A model generated the notes under the pieces. It was given only the letters and a program-made list of their open reading frames with translations, had not been told where the DNA came from and ran no database searches. Source: an uncultured Pelagibacteraceae bacterium (GTDB lineage Bacteria; Pseudomonadota; Alphaproteobacteria; Pelagibacterales; Pelagibacteraceae). Taken from it: DNA of 64,000 nucleotides. This document shows, in pieces, positions 10,441 through 20,873 of this stretch (position 1 is its first letter; each line of letters opens with the position of its first letter). The position numbers and the translations under genes were made by a program. The DNA lies in the NCBI GenBank assembly GCA_902521615.1, contig CABYSJ010000002.1, positions 1 to 64,000 on the forward strand. The letters are read 5' to 3'.

Positions 10441-11052
10441 ATGGAAGTTTTAAATCAAAAAAAACTTAGAGAAAAATTTATAAAGTCAGGCGTAAAGATG
10501 ATTGGTCCTGAAACCATTTTTTTTTCAAAAGATACTAAGATTGGAAATAATGTGACTATAGAACCTTATGTTGTTATTGGCTCTAAAGTAAAAATTGGGA
10601 ATAATGTAATTATAAAATCTTTTTCACATTTAGAATCTTGTAAAATTGAAAATAAAGTCGAGATTGGTCCATATGCCAGAATAAGACCTAATACAATTTT
10701 AAAAGAAGGATCTAAAGTTGGTAATTTTGTAGAGATTAAAAAAAGTACTTTAGGAAATAAATCAAAAGTTAACCATTTATCTTATGTGGGAGATACTCAA
10801 ATTGGGAAATCTGTGAACATTGGTGCAGGCACAATTACATGTAATTATGATGGAGTAAATAAAAATAAGACAAAAATTAAAGACAAAGTATTTATAGGCT
10901 CAAACTCTTCTTTAGTTGCTCCAGTTACTATAAATAAAGATAGTATTGTTGGAGCTGGATCAGTAATTACAAAGAATGTTAAAAAAAAATCTTTAGCACT
11001 AACAAGATCGCCACAATTAGAAGTTAAGAATTACAAAAGAAAGAAAAAATAA
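10441..11052 (+). CDS. GlmU C-terminal acetyltransferase domain only (left-handed beta helix); N-terminal pyrophosphorylase domain absent
   Basis: [66 protein letters not shown] is only 203 aa and preceded by a 69-bp gap then gph. Confidence 0.88.
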   Translation: MEVLNQKKLREKFIKSGVKMIGPETIFFSKDTKIGNNVTIEPYVVIGSKVKIGNNVIIKSFSHLESCKIENKVEIGPYARIRPNTILKEGSKVGNFVEIKKSTLGNKSKVNHLSYVGDTQIGKSVNIGAGTITCNYDGVNKNKTKIKDKVFIGSNSSLVAPVTINKDSIVGAGSVITKNVKKKSLALTRSPQLEVKNYKRKKK

Positions 11053-11055
11053 TTT

Positions 11056-12876
11056 ATGTGTGGAATTATTGGAATATCAAGTAACAAACCTGTTTCTGCA
11101 AATATAATTAATTCATTAAAAAAATTAGAGTACAGAGGATATGACTCAGCAGGAATAGCCACACTTTCAGATGGCGAAATCAATGAAGTAAAATCAGAGG
11201 GAAGAGTTGACAACTTAGAAAATAATTTTGATTTAAAAAACTTAAGAGGAAATATTGGTATAGGGCATGTAAGATGGGCAACTCATGGAATTCCCAATAG
11301 TTTAAATGCTCATCCTCATTCTTCTCATAACGTATCTGTAGTTCATAATGGAATTATTGAAAACTCTACAATATTAAAAAAACATTTAATTAACAAAGGT
11401 CATAACTTCAAATCACAGACAGATACAGAAGTAATTGTTCATTTAATAACAGAGCATTTAAAGACTTCAGAATTAGAAGAGGCAATCACAAAAACTTTAA
11501 AACAACTCCATGGAAGTTTTGCTCTTGGAATTGTTTTTAAAGATATGCCAGACTTATTAGTCGGTGCTAGAAGAGGGTCACCCTTAGCTGTTGGTTATGG
11601 TCCAAATGAAAACTATCTAGGATCAGATTCTTATGCTTTAAAATCTATGACAAATAAAATTACTTATCTTGATGATGGTGAATTTTGCATTGTTAAAAAA
11701 GATCAAGTTCTTTTTTTCAACGAAGAAGGAATAAAAGTTAATAAAAAAATATTAGAACTATCATCAGATCAAGCAAATTACGATAAAGGTGACTTTAAAC
11801 ATTTCATGGCAAAAGAAATTGAGGAGCAACCACTAACAATTAAAACTGGAATTAAAGAATATGTAGATAATGTAAATAAAGACATAAATATTCTTAATTT
11901 TCCTTGGAAAACAGAGGAGATTAATTCAATCACCTTAATAGGATGTGGAACAGCTTATCACTCTTGCTTAATGGCAAAATATTGGTTTGAAGAGCTTACA
12001 AATTTAGATGTTAACATAGATATAGCTTCGGAATTTAGATATAGAAAAAATAGATTTAAAAAAGATAGATTATATATCTTTGTTTCGCAATCTGGGGAAA
12101 CAGCAGATACTTATGCAGCTTTAGATATATGTAACAAAAACAGTATGAAAACATGTGCTGTTGTTAATGTAATCGAAAGCTCAATAGCAAGAGATTCTAA
12201 TTTTGTTTTACCAATTCATTGTGGTCCTGAAATTGGAGTAGCATCAACAAAAGCATTTCTAGGTCAAATACTTGTTTTATATATTTTAGCTCTAAAACTT
12301 GGATCACTGAGAAATGAAATTGAAAAAAAAGAATATAAAGAAAAGATTAAAAACTTAAAAGCTTTGCCTGACTTAATAGAGAAAACATTGCTTCATGATA
12401 ATGATATCCAGGCAATTTCTTCAACATTTAACGAAGCTAAAGGTTCAATGTTTTTGGGGAGAGGGTATTCATACCCAATAGCTTTAGAAGGTGCATTAAA
12501 ACTTAAAGAACTTTCATATGTTCATGCTGAAGGATATCCAGCTGGAGAAATGAAGCATGGACCTTTAGCTTTAATAGAAGAGGGCATGCCAGTAGTTGTT
12601 TTGGCTCCTAGAGATAATTATTATAAAAAAACAATTTCAAACATGCAGGAAGTTATAGCAAGAGGAGCAAAGGTATTATTGATTACTAATAAAAGTAAAG
12701 ATGAAGTTGTTTCAGAAAATATTTGGGAAACTATTGAAGTAGAGAACACAAACGATGATTTACTTCCATTTCTTTTAACAATTCCATTACAAAAACTTGC
12801 GTATTACTCTGCTCTTAAAAAAGGGTATGATATAGATAAACCAAGAAATTTAGCAAAATCAGTAACTGTTGAATAA
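11056..12876 (+). CDS. glmS: Glutamine-fructose-6-phosphate aminotransferase (isomerizing)
   Basis: MCGIIGISSNK, LEYRGYDSAGIA, VRWATHG, SIS-domain SQSGETADT, C-terminal KPRNLAKSVTVE. Confidence 0.97.
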   Translation: MCGIIGISSNKPVSANIINSLKKLEYRGYDSAGIATLSDGEINEVKSEGRVDNLENNFDLKNLRGNIGIGHVRWATHGIPNSLNAHPHSSHNVSVVHNGIIENSTILKKHLINKGHNFKSQTDTEVIVHLITEHLKTSELEEAITKTLKQLHGSFALGIVFKDMPDLLVGARRGSPLAVGYGPNENYLGSDSYALKSMTNKITYLDDGEFCIVKKDQVLFFNEEGIKVNKKILELSSDQANYDKGDFKHFMAKEIEEQPLTIKTGIKEYVDNVNKDINILNFPWKTEEINSITLIGCGTAYHSCLMAKYWFEELTNLDVNIDIASEFRYRKNRFKKDRLYIFVSQSGETADTYAALDICNKNSMKTCAVVNVIESSIARDSNFVLPIHCGPEIGVASTKAFLGQILVLYILALKLGSLRNEIEKKEYKEKIKNLKALPDLIEKTLLHDNDIQAISSTFNEAKGSMFLGRGYSYPIALEGALKLKELSYVHAEGYPAGEMKHGPLALIEEGMPVVVLAPRDNYYKKTISNMQEVIARGAKVLLITNKSKDEVVSENIWETIEVENTNDDLLPFLLTIPLQKLAYYSALKKGYDIDKPRNLAKSVTVE

Positions 12877-12911
12877 ACTTTAAACTCTGTTAAAACACCC
12901 TTAGGTTGAAT

Positions 12912-14291
12912 ATGAAAAGTTGGAAAAAAAATAGTTGGAGAAAATATCCTGTAAAGCATATTCCAGAATATCCAGACAAGAAAGAACTGGATAAAGTTTT
13001 GGATAAGATAGGAACATTTCCTCCGTTAGTATTTGCTGGAGAAACGAGACATCTTAAAAGTCAGTTAGCAGATGTTGTAGACGGAAAAGCATTTTTACTC
13101 CAGGGCGGAGATTGTGCTGAAAGTTTTGCAGAATTTAATCCAGACAATATTAGAGATACGTTTAAACTAATGTTGCAAATGTCATTAGTTTTAACTTACT
13201 CAGCTTCATTGCCAGTTGTAAAAGTTGGAAGAATAGCTGGTCAATTTTCAAAACCTAGAAGTGCACCTACAGAAATAAAAGATGGAGTAGAGCTTCCTAG
13301 CTATTTAGGTGACAATATAAATGCCATGGAATTCAATGAGAAGGCTAGAGTTCCAGATCCTAAAAGATTATTTAAAGCATATTCGCAATCAGCTGCAACT
13401 TTAAACTTAATAAGAGCATTTTGTCATGGAGGTTTTGCAGACCTTAAGAATGTTCATAATTGGAATTTAGGTTTCATCAAAAATTCACCTGAATTAAAAA
13501 GATTTAAAGAATTAGAGGATAATATTGCAAATGCACTTGCTTTTATGGATGCATGTGGAATTACCTCAGAATTTAATAGAAGATTAAAAACGGTTAATTT
13601 TTGGACTTCACATGAAGCTTTATTGCTCCCATTTGAAGAGACTATGACAAGAGTAGATTCGACTACTGGAGAAAATCATGACACATCTGCTCACTTTGTT
13701 TGGATTGGGGATAGAACAAGACAATTGGATGGTGGCCATGTTGAGTTTTGTAGAGGTATAGAAAATCCAATAGGAATTAAATGTGGACCTACCTTAAAGG
13801 CTGATGATTTAATTGATCTATGTAATAAAATAAATCCTAAGAATGAAAAAGGTAAAATCACACTAATATCAAGATTTGGTGCAGATAATGTTTCAAAATT
13901 TTTACCAAAACTAATTAGGGCAATAAAAAAAGAAGGTTTAAATGTAATTTGGTCGTGTGATCCTTGTCATGGAAATACAGTCAAAGCAGCAACAGGGTTT
14001 AAAACAAGACCATTTAACAGTGTCTTAAAAGAAGTTAAAAATGTTTTTGCATGTCATCAAAGCGAAGGAAGTTACGCTGGTGGTTTACATATAGAATTAA
14101 CTGGTCAAAATGTAACAGAGTGTATTGGTGGAGCACAAAAGATATCAGAAAAAGACTTATCATCAAGATATCACACGCATTGCGACCCAAGACTAAATGC
14201 AAACCAAGCTCTAGAATTAGCTTTCTTGATTTCAGATGAGATTAAAAAGAATAGCTCTTATTCTAAAAACGCAAATAGAGCGGCATCTTAA
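12912..14291 (+). CDS. 3-deoxy-7-phosphoheptulonate synthase, class II (start 12906 or 12912)
   Basis: FLLQGGDCAESFAEF, KVGRIAGQFSKPRS, WSCDPCHGNT, GGLHIELTGQNVTECIGG. Confidence 0.95.
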   Translation: MKSWKKNSWRKYPVKHIPEYPDKKELDKVLDKIGTFPPLVFAGETRHLKSQLADVVDGKAFLLQGGDCAESFAEFNPDNIRDTFKLMLQMSLVLTYSASLPVVKVGRIAGQFSKPRSAPTEIKDGVELPSYLGDNINAMEFNEKARVPDPKRLFKAYSQSAATLNLIRAFCHGGFADLKNVHNWNLGFIKNSPELKRFKELEDNIANALAFMDACGITSEFNRRLKTVNFWTSHEALLLPFEETMTRVDSTTGENHDTSAHFVWIGDRTRQLDGGHVEFCRGIENPIGIKCGPTLKADDLIDLCNKINPKNEKGKITLISRFGADNVSKFLPKLIRAIKKEGLNVIWSCDPCHGNTVKAATGFKTRPFNSVLKEVKNVFACHQSEGSYAGGLHIELTGQNVTECIGGAQKISEKDLSSRYHTHCDPRLNANQALELAFLISDEIKKNSSYSKNANRAAS

Positions 14292-14329
14292 GACATTGTA
14301 AAATTTTAAATATTTAATACTTTAAAATC

Positions 14330-15067
14330 ATGAAGGCTACAGAAAAAGTAAATTTTATTTCTAATTGGATTAAAGATTATGTAAATAACATGCCAAGTAA
14401 GGCAGAGTCATTAGTTATAGGAATTTCTGGAGGAATAGATTCGTCAGTTTCTAGTACATTAAGCGCAATGACAGGTTTAAAAACTATTGTCTTATCTATG
14501 CCAATCAAACAAAAATCACATCAACATGATTTAAGTTTAAAGCATCAAGAGTGGTTAGTTAAAAATTTTAAAAATGTTGAGGCACATACTATAAATTTAG
14601 ATGAGTTATTTTTGGCCTTTAGTTCCAGTTTATCAAATTTTGACAATGAACATGGAATGGCAAATTCTAGAGCTAGATTGAGAATGACAACGCTTTATCA
14701 AGTTGCAGCTGCGAATAAAGGAATAGTAGTTGGAACTGGAAATAAAGTTGAAGATTTTGGTGTTGGTTTTTACACAAAATACGGAGATGGTGGAGTAGAT
14801 ATATCTCCTATAGCCGATTGTAATAAAACTGAAGTTTGGGAGCTTGGAAAAGAGCTTGGAATTTTAAATGAAATTATAGATGCGGCCCCTACGGATGGTT
14901 TATGGGACGATGGAAGAACGGATGAAGGTCAACTCGGACTAAAATATGAAGAATTAGAAGAAGCTATGGATAATCCTAATTCAGCTAATCGAGCTAAATA
15001 CGAAACTATTAGAAAACAAAATTTGCATAAAATGGAGCCAATTCCTGTATGCAAAATTCCAAATTAA
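14330..15067 (+). CDS. nadE: NH3-dependent NAD+ synthetase
   Basis: GISGGIDSSVSSTL P-loop, GTGNKVEDFGVGFYTKYGDGGVDISPIAD. Confidence 0.95.
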   Translation: MKATEKVNFISNWIKDYVNNMPSKAESLVIGISGGIDSSVSSTLSAMTGLKTIVLSMPIKQKSHQHDLSLKHQEWLVKNFKNVEAHTINLDELFLAFSSSLSNFDNEHGMANSRARLRMTTLYQVAAANKGIVVGTGNKVEDFGVGFYTKYGDGGVDISPIADCNKTEVWELGKELGILNEIIDAAPTDGLWDDGRTDEGQLGLKYEELEEAMDNPNSANRAKYETIRKQNLHKMEPIPVCKIPN

Positions 15068-15070
15068 TCA

Positions 15071-15094
15071 AATAGATTCACAAATCTATTTTTT
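15071..15094 (+). terminator. AT-rich intrinsic terminator after nadE
   Basis: Perfect 8-bp stem aatagatt-caca-aatctatt followed by tttt. Confidence 0.55.
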
Positions 15095-15112
15095 AAGTAT
15101 ATTCCTAAAATA

Positions 15113-16468
15113 ATGAGTAAAGATATTTTTTTAACAAATAATCTAACAAATAAAAAAGAGAAGTTTGTTCCACTAGATAAAAGTAACATTAGAATGTATG
15201 TGTGCGGACCAACTGTTTATGACGATCCTCATATTGGGAACGCAAGACCAATAGTCGTATTTGATATTCTATTTAAAATTTTAAAAAAAAATTATCCTAA
15301 AGTTACTTACGTTCGAAATATTACAGATGTTGATGATAAAATTATTAAATCTTCAAAAGAAAAAAATATTTCAATTTCAGAATTAACGAGCAAAGTAACT
15401 AAAAGTTTTAGTGAAGATTGTAATTACTTAAATTGTGAAGAGCCAACACATCAACCTAAAGCAACTGAAAATATAGATTTGATGATTGAGATGATTTATG
15501 AATTAATAAAAAAAGGATTTGCTTACGAAAATAATAAGCATGTTTATTTTGAGGTTAAAAAATTCAAGGATTATGGTCAACTCTCAAACAAAAAATTAGA
15601 TGAACTTATTGCTGGATCAAGAGTAGAAGTCAGTGGAAATAAAAAAAATTCAGAGGATTTTGTGTTATGGAAACCTTCAGAAGACGATGAACCATCATGG
15701 GAGTCTCCATGGGGAAAAGGAAGACCAGGATGGCATTTAGAGTGTTCGGCAATGTCAAAGAAATTTTTAGGAGATGAGTTTGATGTTCATGGTGGTGGTA
15801 TAGATTTGTTATTTCCTCATCATGAGAATGAAATAGCCCAATCAAGATGCGCAAATGATACTAAAATATTTGCAAAATTTTGGATGCATAATGCATTCAT
15901 CACAATGTCTAATGAAAAGATGGCTAAGTCTCAGGGAAATATTTTAAAAATAAAAGATTTTAGAAATAAGATAAGTGGCCAAGTTTTAAGATTAGCTTTA
16001 ATGAGCGCGCATTATAAACAACCATTAGATTGGAATGATAAACTTTTGGATAACTGTCAAAACACAATAAATAAATGGTACAATTCATATTTAAAAATTG
16101 AAAATAATTCTAAAGTTTCTGATGAAATTCTTCAGCCACTTTACGATGATTTAAACACTCCTGGATATATTGCTAATTTACATCAATTATATGACAAAGC
16201 TCAAAAAGGTAACGATGAGGATAAATCTTTATTTGTTTCTGCTTGTCAATTTGTAGGACTATTAAATGAAAGTAAAGAAAATTGGCTTAAATTTAAAATG
16301 AGCAAAGCCTTAATTACTGAAAAAGAAATTCTACAAAAAATCCAGGAAAGAAATAAGGCTAGAGAGAACAAAAATTACGAAGATGCTGATAAAATTAGAA
16401 AAGAGCTTTTAGACAAAGGTGTTTTAATAGAAGATAAAGATGATAAAACGACTTGGAAATTTAAATGA
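15113..16468 (+). CDS. cysS: Cysteinyl-tRNA synthetase
   Basis: MYVCGPTVYDDPHIGNARP, GWHLECSAMSKKFLG, HGGGIDLLFPHHENEIAQS, KMAKSQGN (KMSKS-like). Confidence 0.97.
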   Translation: MSKDIFLTNNLTNKKEKFVPLDKSNIRMYVCGPTVYDDPHIGNARPIVVFDILFKILKKNYPKVTYVRNITDVDDKIIKSSKEKNISISELTSKVTKSFSEDCNYLNCEEPTHQPKATENIDLMIEMIYELIKKGFAYENNKHVYFEVKKFKDYGQLSNKKLDELIAGSRVEVSGNKKNSEDFVLWKPSEDDEPSWESPWGKGRPGWHLECSAMSKKFLGDEFDVHGGGIDLLFPHHENEIAQSRCANDTKIFAKFWMHNAFITMSNEKMAKSQGNILKIKDFRNKISGQVLRLALMSAHYKQPLDWNDKLLDNCQNTINKWYNSYLKIENNSKVSDEILQPLYDDLNTPGYIANLHQLYDKAQKGNDEDKSLFVSACQFVGLLNESKENWLKFKMSKALITEKEILQKIQERNKARENKNYEDADKIRKELLDKGVLIEDKDDKTTWKFK

Positions 16469-18066
16469 GCAAAGAACAACTTTATATATTTGACACAACA
16501 TTACGTGATGGAGCGCAAACTCAAGGTGTAGATTTTTCAATTGATGATAAGGAAAAAATCTCATCAGCATTAGATAAATTGGGTGTTGATTATGTTGAAG
16601 GAGGTTGGCCAGGTGCAAATCCAACTGATACTGAGTTTTTTAATAAAGATCATAATTTTAAAACAACAAAATTAACTGCATTTGGAATGACTAAAAAGTC
16701 TGAACACAGCGCAGAAAATGACCCTATGCTCTCATCATTAATTAATTCAAACAGTACTTCTGTTTGCTTGTTTGGAAAATCATGGGATTTTCAAGTGGAT
16801 GTCGCATTAGGAATAAGTAATGAGCAGAATTTAATGAATATAAGTGAAAGCACAAAACACATTGTTAAATCTGGAAAAGAGTTCATTTTTGATGCTGAAC
16901 ATTTTTTTGATGGATATAAAGCTAATCCAGAATATGCAATGTCATGTTTAAAAGCTGCTTTTGATAATGGTGCTAGATGGATTGTATTATGTGATACTAA
17001 CGGTGGTACACTTCCACACGAGATAGCAGAAATTGTATCTAAAGTAAGTAAGCAAATTCCTGGAAAAAATTTAGGAATACATGCTCACAATGATACCGAA
17101 AATGCTGTAGCTAATAGTCTTGCAGCAGTTCAAGCAGGCGTTAGACAAGTTCAGGGTACAATCAATGGTTTGGGGGAAAGATGTGGAAATGCTAATTTAA
17201 TGTCATTAATTCCCTCTTTTTTTTTAAAGAAAGATTTTTCAGATAAGTTTGAACTAAGTATTAAAAGAGAAAATTTAAAAAACTTAACTCAATGCTCTAG
17301 GTTGTTGGATGAAATATTAAACAGGAAACCAAACAAACATTTACCTTATGTTGGAGCGTCTGCTTTTTCTCATAAAGGGGGAATGCATGTTTCAGCAGTC
17401 CAAAAAGATCCTAAAACCTATGAGCACATAAATCCAGAAGAAGTTGGAAACTCTAGAAATATAGTTGTTTCAGATCAATCGGGACAATCTAATATTATGT
17501 CGAGATTGAATTTAATAGGAATTAAAGTTGAAAAAAGTGATCCAAAAATTAAAAAACTTTTAGATGAAGTTAAAGATAGAGAATTTATTGGTTATAGTTA
17601 TGATGGTGCTGACGCATCTTTTGAGTTATTAGCTCGAAGATTAATGGGGGAAATACCAAGATATATTTCAATTAATGAATATGATGTTTCAGTAAAGAAA
17701 GACAATGCAGGAGAAATAGTTTCATATGCAAAAGCTCAATTAGAAGTAGATGGAAACAAAATTTTGTGTGAAGGACAAGGAAACGGACCTGTTAATGCTC
17801 TAGATAATGCAATTAGAAAGAATGTTAACAAGCTTGCTAAATATTCTGAATATTTAAAAGATTTAAGACTAGTTGATTACAAAGTTAGAATTTTAAATAC
17901 TGGTACAGAAGCTGTAACAAGAGTTAGTATTGAAAGTACAGATTCGAAAGGTGTTAATTGGTTTACTATTGGAGTATCACCAAATATCATTGATGCATCT
18001 TTCAAAGCTCTTGTTGATAGTTTAGATTATAAGTTATTTAAGGATAAAGCTCCCGGAAGTTCGTAA
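16465..18066 (+). CDS. cimA: Citramalate synthase-like alpha-isopropylmalate synthase family enzyme
   Basis: FDTTLRDGAQTQGVDFS, GIHAHNDTENAVANSLAAVQAGVRQVQGTINGLGERCGNANL; C-terminal LeuA dimer-like domain. Confidence 0.87.
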   Translation: MSKEQLYIFDTTLRDGAQTQGVDFSIDDKEKISSALDKLGVDYVEGGWPGANPTDTEFFNKDHNFKTTKLTAFGMTKKSEHSAENDPMLSSLINSNSTSVCLFGKSWDFQVDVALGISNEQNLMNISESTKHIVKSGKEFIFDAEHFFDGYKANPEYAMSCLKAAFDNGARWIVLCDTNGGTLPHEIAEIVSKVSKQIPGKNLGIHAHNDTENAVANSLAAVQAGVRQVQGTINGLGERCGNANLMSLIPSFFLKKDFSDKFELSIKRENLKNLTQCSRLLDEILNRKPNKHLPYVGASAFSHKGGMHVSAVQKDPKTYEHINPEEVGNSRNIVVSDQSGQSNIMSRLNLIGIKVEKSDPKIKKLLDEVKDREFIGYSYDGADASFELLARRLMGEIPRYISINEYDVSVKKDNAGEIVSYAKAQLEVDGNKILCEGQGNGPVNALDNAIRKNVNKLAKYSEYLKDLRLVDYKVRILNTGTEAVTRVSIESTDSKGVNWFTIGVSPNIIDASFKALVDSLDYKLFKDKAPGSS

Positions 18067-18068
18067 GA

Positions 18069-18932
18069 ATGAAGATTAAAAAATTTTCAGAAAAACCATC
18101 TGATCTAAAAGATAGAATAAGAGCCAAACCAATAGTTTGTTACCCAAATACTAATATTGAAGAAAAAAATTTAAGTATTTTACATTCCGCTCGAGAACAC
18201 TTGGTTAAAAAAGAGGAAGTCATAATACCCCCAAGAGATGCAAAAACTTTTGAAGTTAAATTTGGTGAGTTTTTTAGAATTGAAAGTGTAGAGGGACCTC
18301 AAGTAGGTGATTTAAATTTATTTAATTTAAATAATTTAGAGGAAAAATTCTACTCAGGAAAAACAAGAGCACTCTATGGAACTCATATTTCTGTTGGAGA
18401 TAAAATGTTTAGTAGTTTTCCCTATCTTAGATCTTTAGCAACAATAACTTGGGATACTTTAGACTGGTATGATTATGATAAAGATGGAGGATCAGTTCAT
18501 GATGTAATTGGTACCAGATGTGATCCCTATACATCAAAACTTTTGAGCAATAAAGATTATCATTATTGCTGTCATTCAAACTTAACAAGAGCTTTGGTTA
18601 AAGAAAAAAATATTCAATTAGATCATGCAGAAAAAATAGTTCATGATGTATTAAATGTATTTATGTTAACTGGATTTACCAATGATACTAAACAATACTT
18701 TATGAAAGCAAGTCCTGTAAGACCTGGTGATTATTTAGAATTTTTTGCTGAAACAGATTTGTTAGGTGCACTTTCTGCCTGCCCAGGTGGTGATTGCGGA
18801 TCTGAACACTCTTCCGATGTAGCAAAATGTTATCCTTTAAAAGTTTCTATTTGGACAGTAGATCCTAAATATTTAAAAGATATCAAACCATCAGCTATTT
18901 CCAATTACAACAGAAACCATGGCATGGATTAA
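18069..18932 (+). CDS. DUF1989 / urea carboxylase-associated family protein
   Basis: ALSACPGGDCGSEHS, GDYLEFFAETDLL, VEGPQVGDLNLFN signature. Confidence 0.8.
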   Translation: MKIKKFSEKPSDLKDRIRAKPIVCYPNTNIEEKNLSILHSAREHLVKKEEVIIPPRDAKTFEVKFGEFFRIESVEGPQVGDLNLFNLNNLEEKFYSGKTRALYGTHISVGDKMFSSFPYLRSLATITWDTLDWYDYDKDGGSVHDVIGTRCDPYTSKLLSNKDYHYCCHSNLTRALVKEKNIQLDHAEKIVHDVLNVFMLTGFTNDTKQYFMKASPVRPGDYLEFFAETDLLGALSACPGGDCGSEHSSDVAKCYPLKVSIWTVDPKYLKDIKPSAISNYNRNHGMD

Positions 18933-19645
18933 TGTCTGTTAATAATATTTCTTTCATTTTACACAAACCTCAACTCTCAGAAAATATAGGAGCATGTGCA
19001 AGAGGAATGAAAAATTTTAATTTTAATAAACTTATTGTTATTGATCCCAAACCAATATTTCCAAATGATAAAATTTTAGCAACCTCAGTAGGAGCAAAAA
19101 ATATAATTAATAAGGCTAAAAATTTTGAAAATTTAGAAAAACCTTTAAAAAATATTGATATTGTAATTGCAACATCAGCACGATTTAGAAATAAAAATAT
19201 TAAACACATCCAATTAGAGGATTTAAAAAAAATAAATTATAAAAAGAAAATAGCTTTTTTATTTGGCTCAGAAGCATCTGGTCTATCAAATAATGAAATA
19301 AGCTATGCTAATTATACGCTTCAAATTCCGACTAATCCCGATTTTAAATCATTAAATCTATCTCACAGCTTAATAATAATTGCCCAATATCTATCAAGCA
19401 TAATTAATTCAAAAGCTTCATCTTTTAAGAAATCAAATAAAGTTAAATCAGCATCTAAAAAAGAGATAGTTGCTATGGCAAACCTTTGTATACAGAATCT
19501 TAATGAGATTAATTTTTTCAAATCAAAAGAGAAGAAACCTATAATGCTTGAAAACTTGAGGAATATTTTTTATAGGATGGAATTATCAACCAAAGAAACA
19601 CGTATTTTATCAGGAGTATTTGCAAGTTTAGGTAAAAAACGTTGA
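18932..19645 (+). CDS. trmJ: tRNA (cytidine/uridine-2'-O)-methyltransferase TrmJ-like (SPOUT)
   Basis: FILHKPQLSENIGACARGMKNF, LFGSEASGLSNNE, LNLSHSLIIIAQY. Confidence 0.87.
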   Translation: MSVNNISFILHKPQLSENIGACARGMKNFNFNKLIVIDPKPIFPNDKILATSVGAKNIINKAKNFENLEKPLKNIDIVIATSARFRNKNIKHIQLEDLKKINYKKKIAFLFGSEASGLSNNEISYANYTLQIPTNPDFKSLNLSHSLIIIAQYLSSIINSKASSFKKSNKVKSASKKEIVAMANLCIQNLNEINFFKSKEKKPIMLENLRNIFYRMELSTKETRILSGVFASLGKKR

Positions 19646-19673
19646 TTGACAAAATGATGAGTAAGTTTATAAA
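19646..19673 (+). promoter_or_regulatory. Sigma70-type promoter for rpsD
   Basis: TTGACA (19646-19651), 16-nt spacer, TATAAA (19668-19673); rpsD ATG at 19686. Confidence 0.7.
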
Positions 19674-19685
19674 GCCCACTATCAA

Positions 19686-20303
19686 ATGACAAAAAGATTA
19701 AACTCTAAACATAAAGTAGACAGAAGATTGAAAGTTAACCTTTGGGGAAGACCTAAAAGTCCTTTTAATACTAGAGCTTATGGACCAGGACAACATGGTC
19801 AAACAAAAACATCAAAGCCATCTGATTATGGAATACAGCTTCAAGCTAAACAAAAATTAAAAGCATATTATGGCAACATTAACGAGAGACAATTTAGAAA
19901 TATTTATAAAAAAGCGGTAATGCTTAAAGGTGATACTGGAGAAAATTTAATTGGTCTTCTTGAAAGAAGATTGGATGCCGTTATCTACAGAGCAAAATTT
20001 GCAACAACAATTTTTTCAGCTAGACAATTAATCAATCACGGCCATGTAAAAGTTAATGGTAAAAAAGTAAATATTGGAAGTTATTTAGTTAGAGAAGAAG
20101 ATTCAATTGAGATAAGAGATAAATCTAAACAACTTGCAATAATCGATATTGCACTTGCAAATAAAGAAAGAGAAACTCCAGAATATATTCAGATGGACGA
20201 AAAAAACAAAAAACTAAAGTTTGTTAGAGTTCCAAAGTTTGAAGAAGTTCCATACCCAATTGTTATGGAGCCTAATTTAGTAATTGAATATTATTCTAGG
20301 TAA
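19686..20303 (+). CDS. rpsD: 30S ribosomal protein S4
   Basis: [27 protein letters not shown]4 domain [35 protein letters not shown]. Confidence 0.97.
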   Translation: MTKRLNSKHKVDRRLKVNLWGRPKSPFNTRAYGPGQHGQTKTSKPSDYGIQLQAKQKLKAYYGNINERQFRNIYKKAVMLKGDTGENLIGLLERRLDAVIYRAKFATTIFSARQLINHGHVKVNGKKVNIGSYLVREEDSIEIRDKSKQLAIIDIALANKERETPEYIQMDEKNKKLKFVRVPKFEEVPYPIVMEPNLVIEYYSR

Positions 20304-20642
20304 TTAGCTTTTAGCCTTAAAATTTATATTTTTGTTTTTAAAAAGTTTTGCTAATTCACCACTTTCGTACATTTCTTTAACAATATCACATCCACCTATA
20401 AATTCATTTTTAACATAAAGTTGAGGGATTGTTGGCCAATCACTAAAAACCTTAATTCCCTCTCTTAAATTTTGATTTTCTAAAACATTGATACCTTTAA
20501 ATTTTACTTCAAGGATTTTTAAAATATTTGAAGTAGCCATTGAAAATCCACATTGTGGGGCATCAGGTGTGCCTTTCATAAACAAACATACTTCGTTGTT
20601 TTCAATTTCGTTTTTAATTAAATCATTTGTTTGTTGATCCAT
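20304..20642 (-). CDS. grxD: Monothiol glutaredoxin (Grx4 family)
   Basis: LFMKGTPDAPQCGFSMA, WPTIPQLYVKNEFIGGCDIVKEM. Confidence 0.95.
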   Translation of the reverse strand: MDQQTNDLIKNEIENNEVCLFMKGTPDAPQCGFSMATSNILKILEVKFKGINVLENQNLREGIKVFSDWPTIPQLYVKNEFIGGCDIVKEMYESGELAKLFKNKNINFKAKS

Positions 20643-20873
20643 TTAACTCTCCTTTGTTTTAATTGCTAATGCGTGAAGTTCATTACCCATTCTACCTTTT
20701 AATGAGTTATAAACCATTTTATGTTGCTCAATTTTACTTTTTCCAGAAAATTGTGACGATGTAACTGTTGCTGAATAATGATTTCCATCACCTGCCAAAT
20801 CTTGAATTTCAACAATTGCATCTGGCATTGCCTCTTTTATAAAATTCTCAATTTCTTTTAAATCCATTGCCAT
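20643..20873 (-). CDS. bolA: BolA-family protein
   Basis: DLAGDGNHYSATVTSSQFSGKSKIEQHKMVYNSL; adjacent to grxD. Confidence 0.92.
   Translation of the reverse strand: MAMDLKEIENFIKEAMPDAIVEIQDLAGDGNHYSATVTSSQFSGKSKIEQHKMVYNSLKGRMGNELHALAIKTKES

Noticed and set aside
14300-14328. AT-rich inverted repeat attttaaa...tttaaaat before nadE
   Set aside because: Composed only of A/T in a very AT-rich gap; expected by chance.
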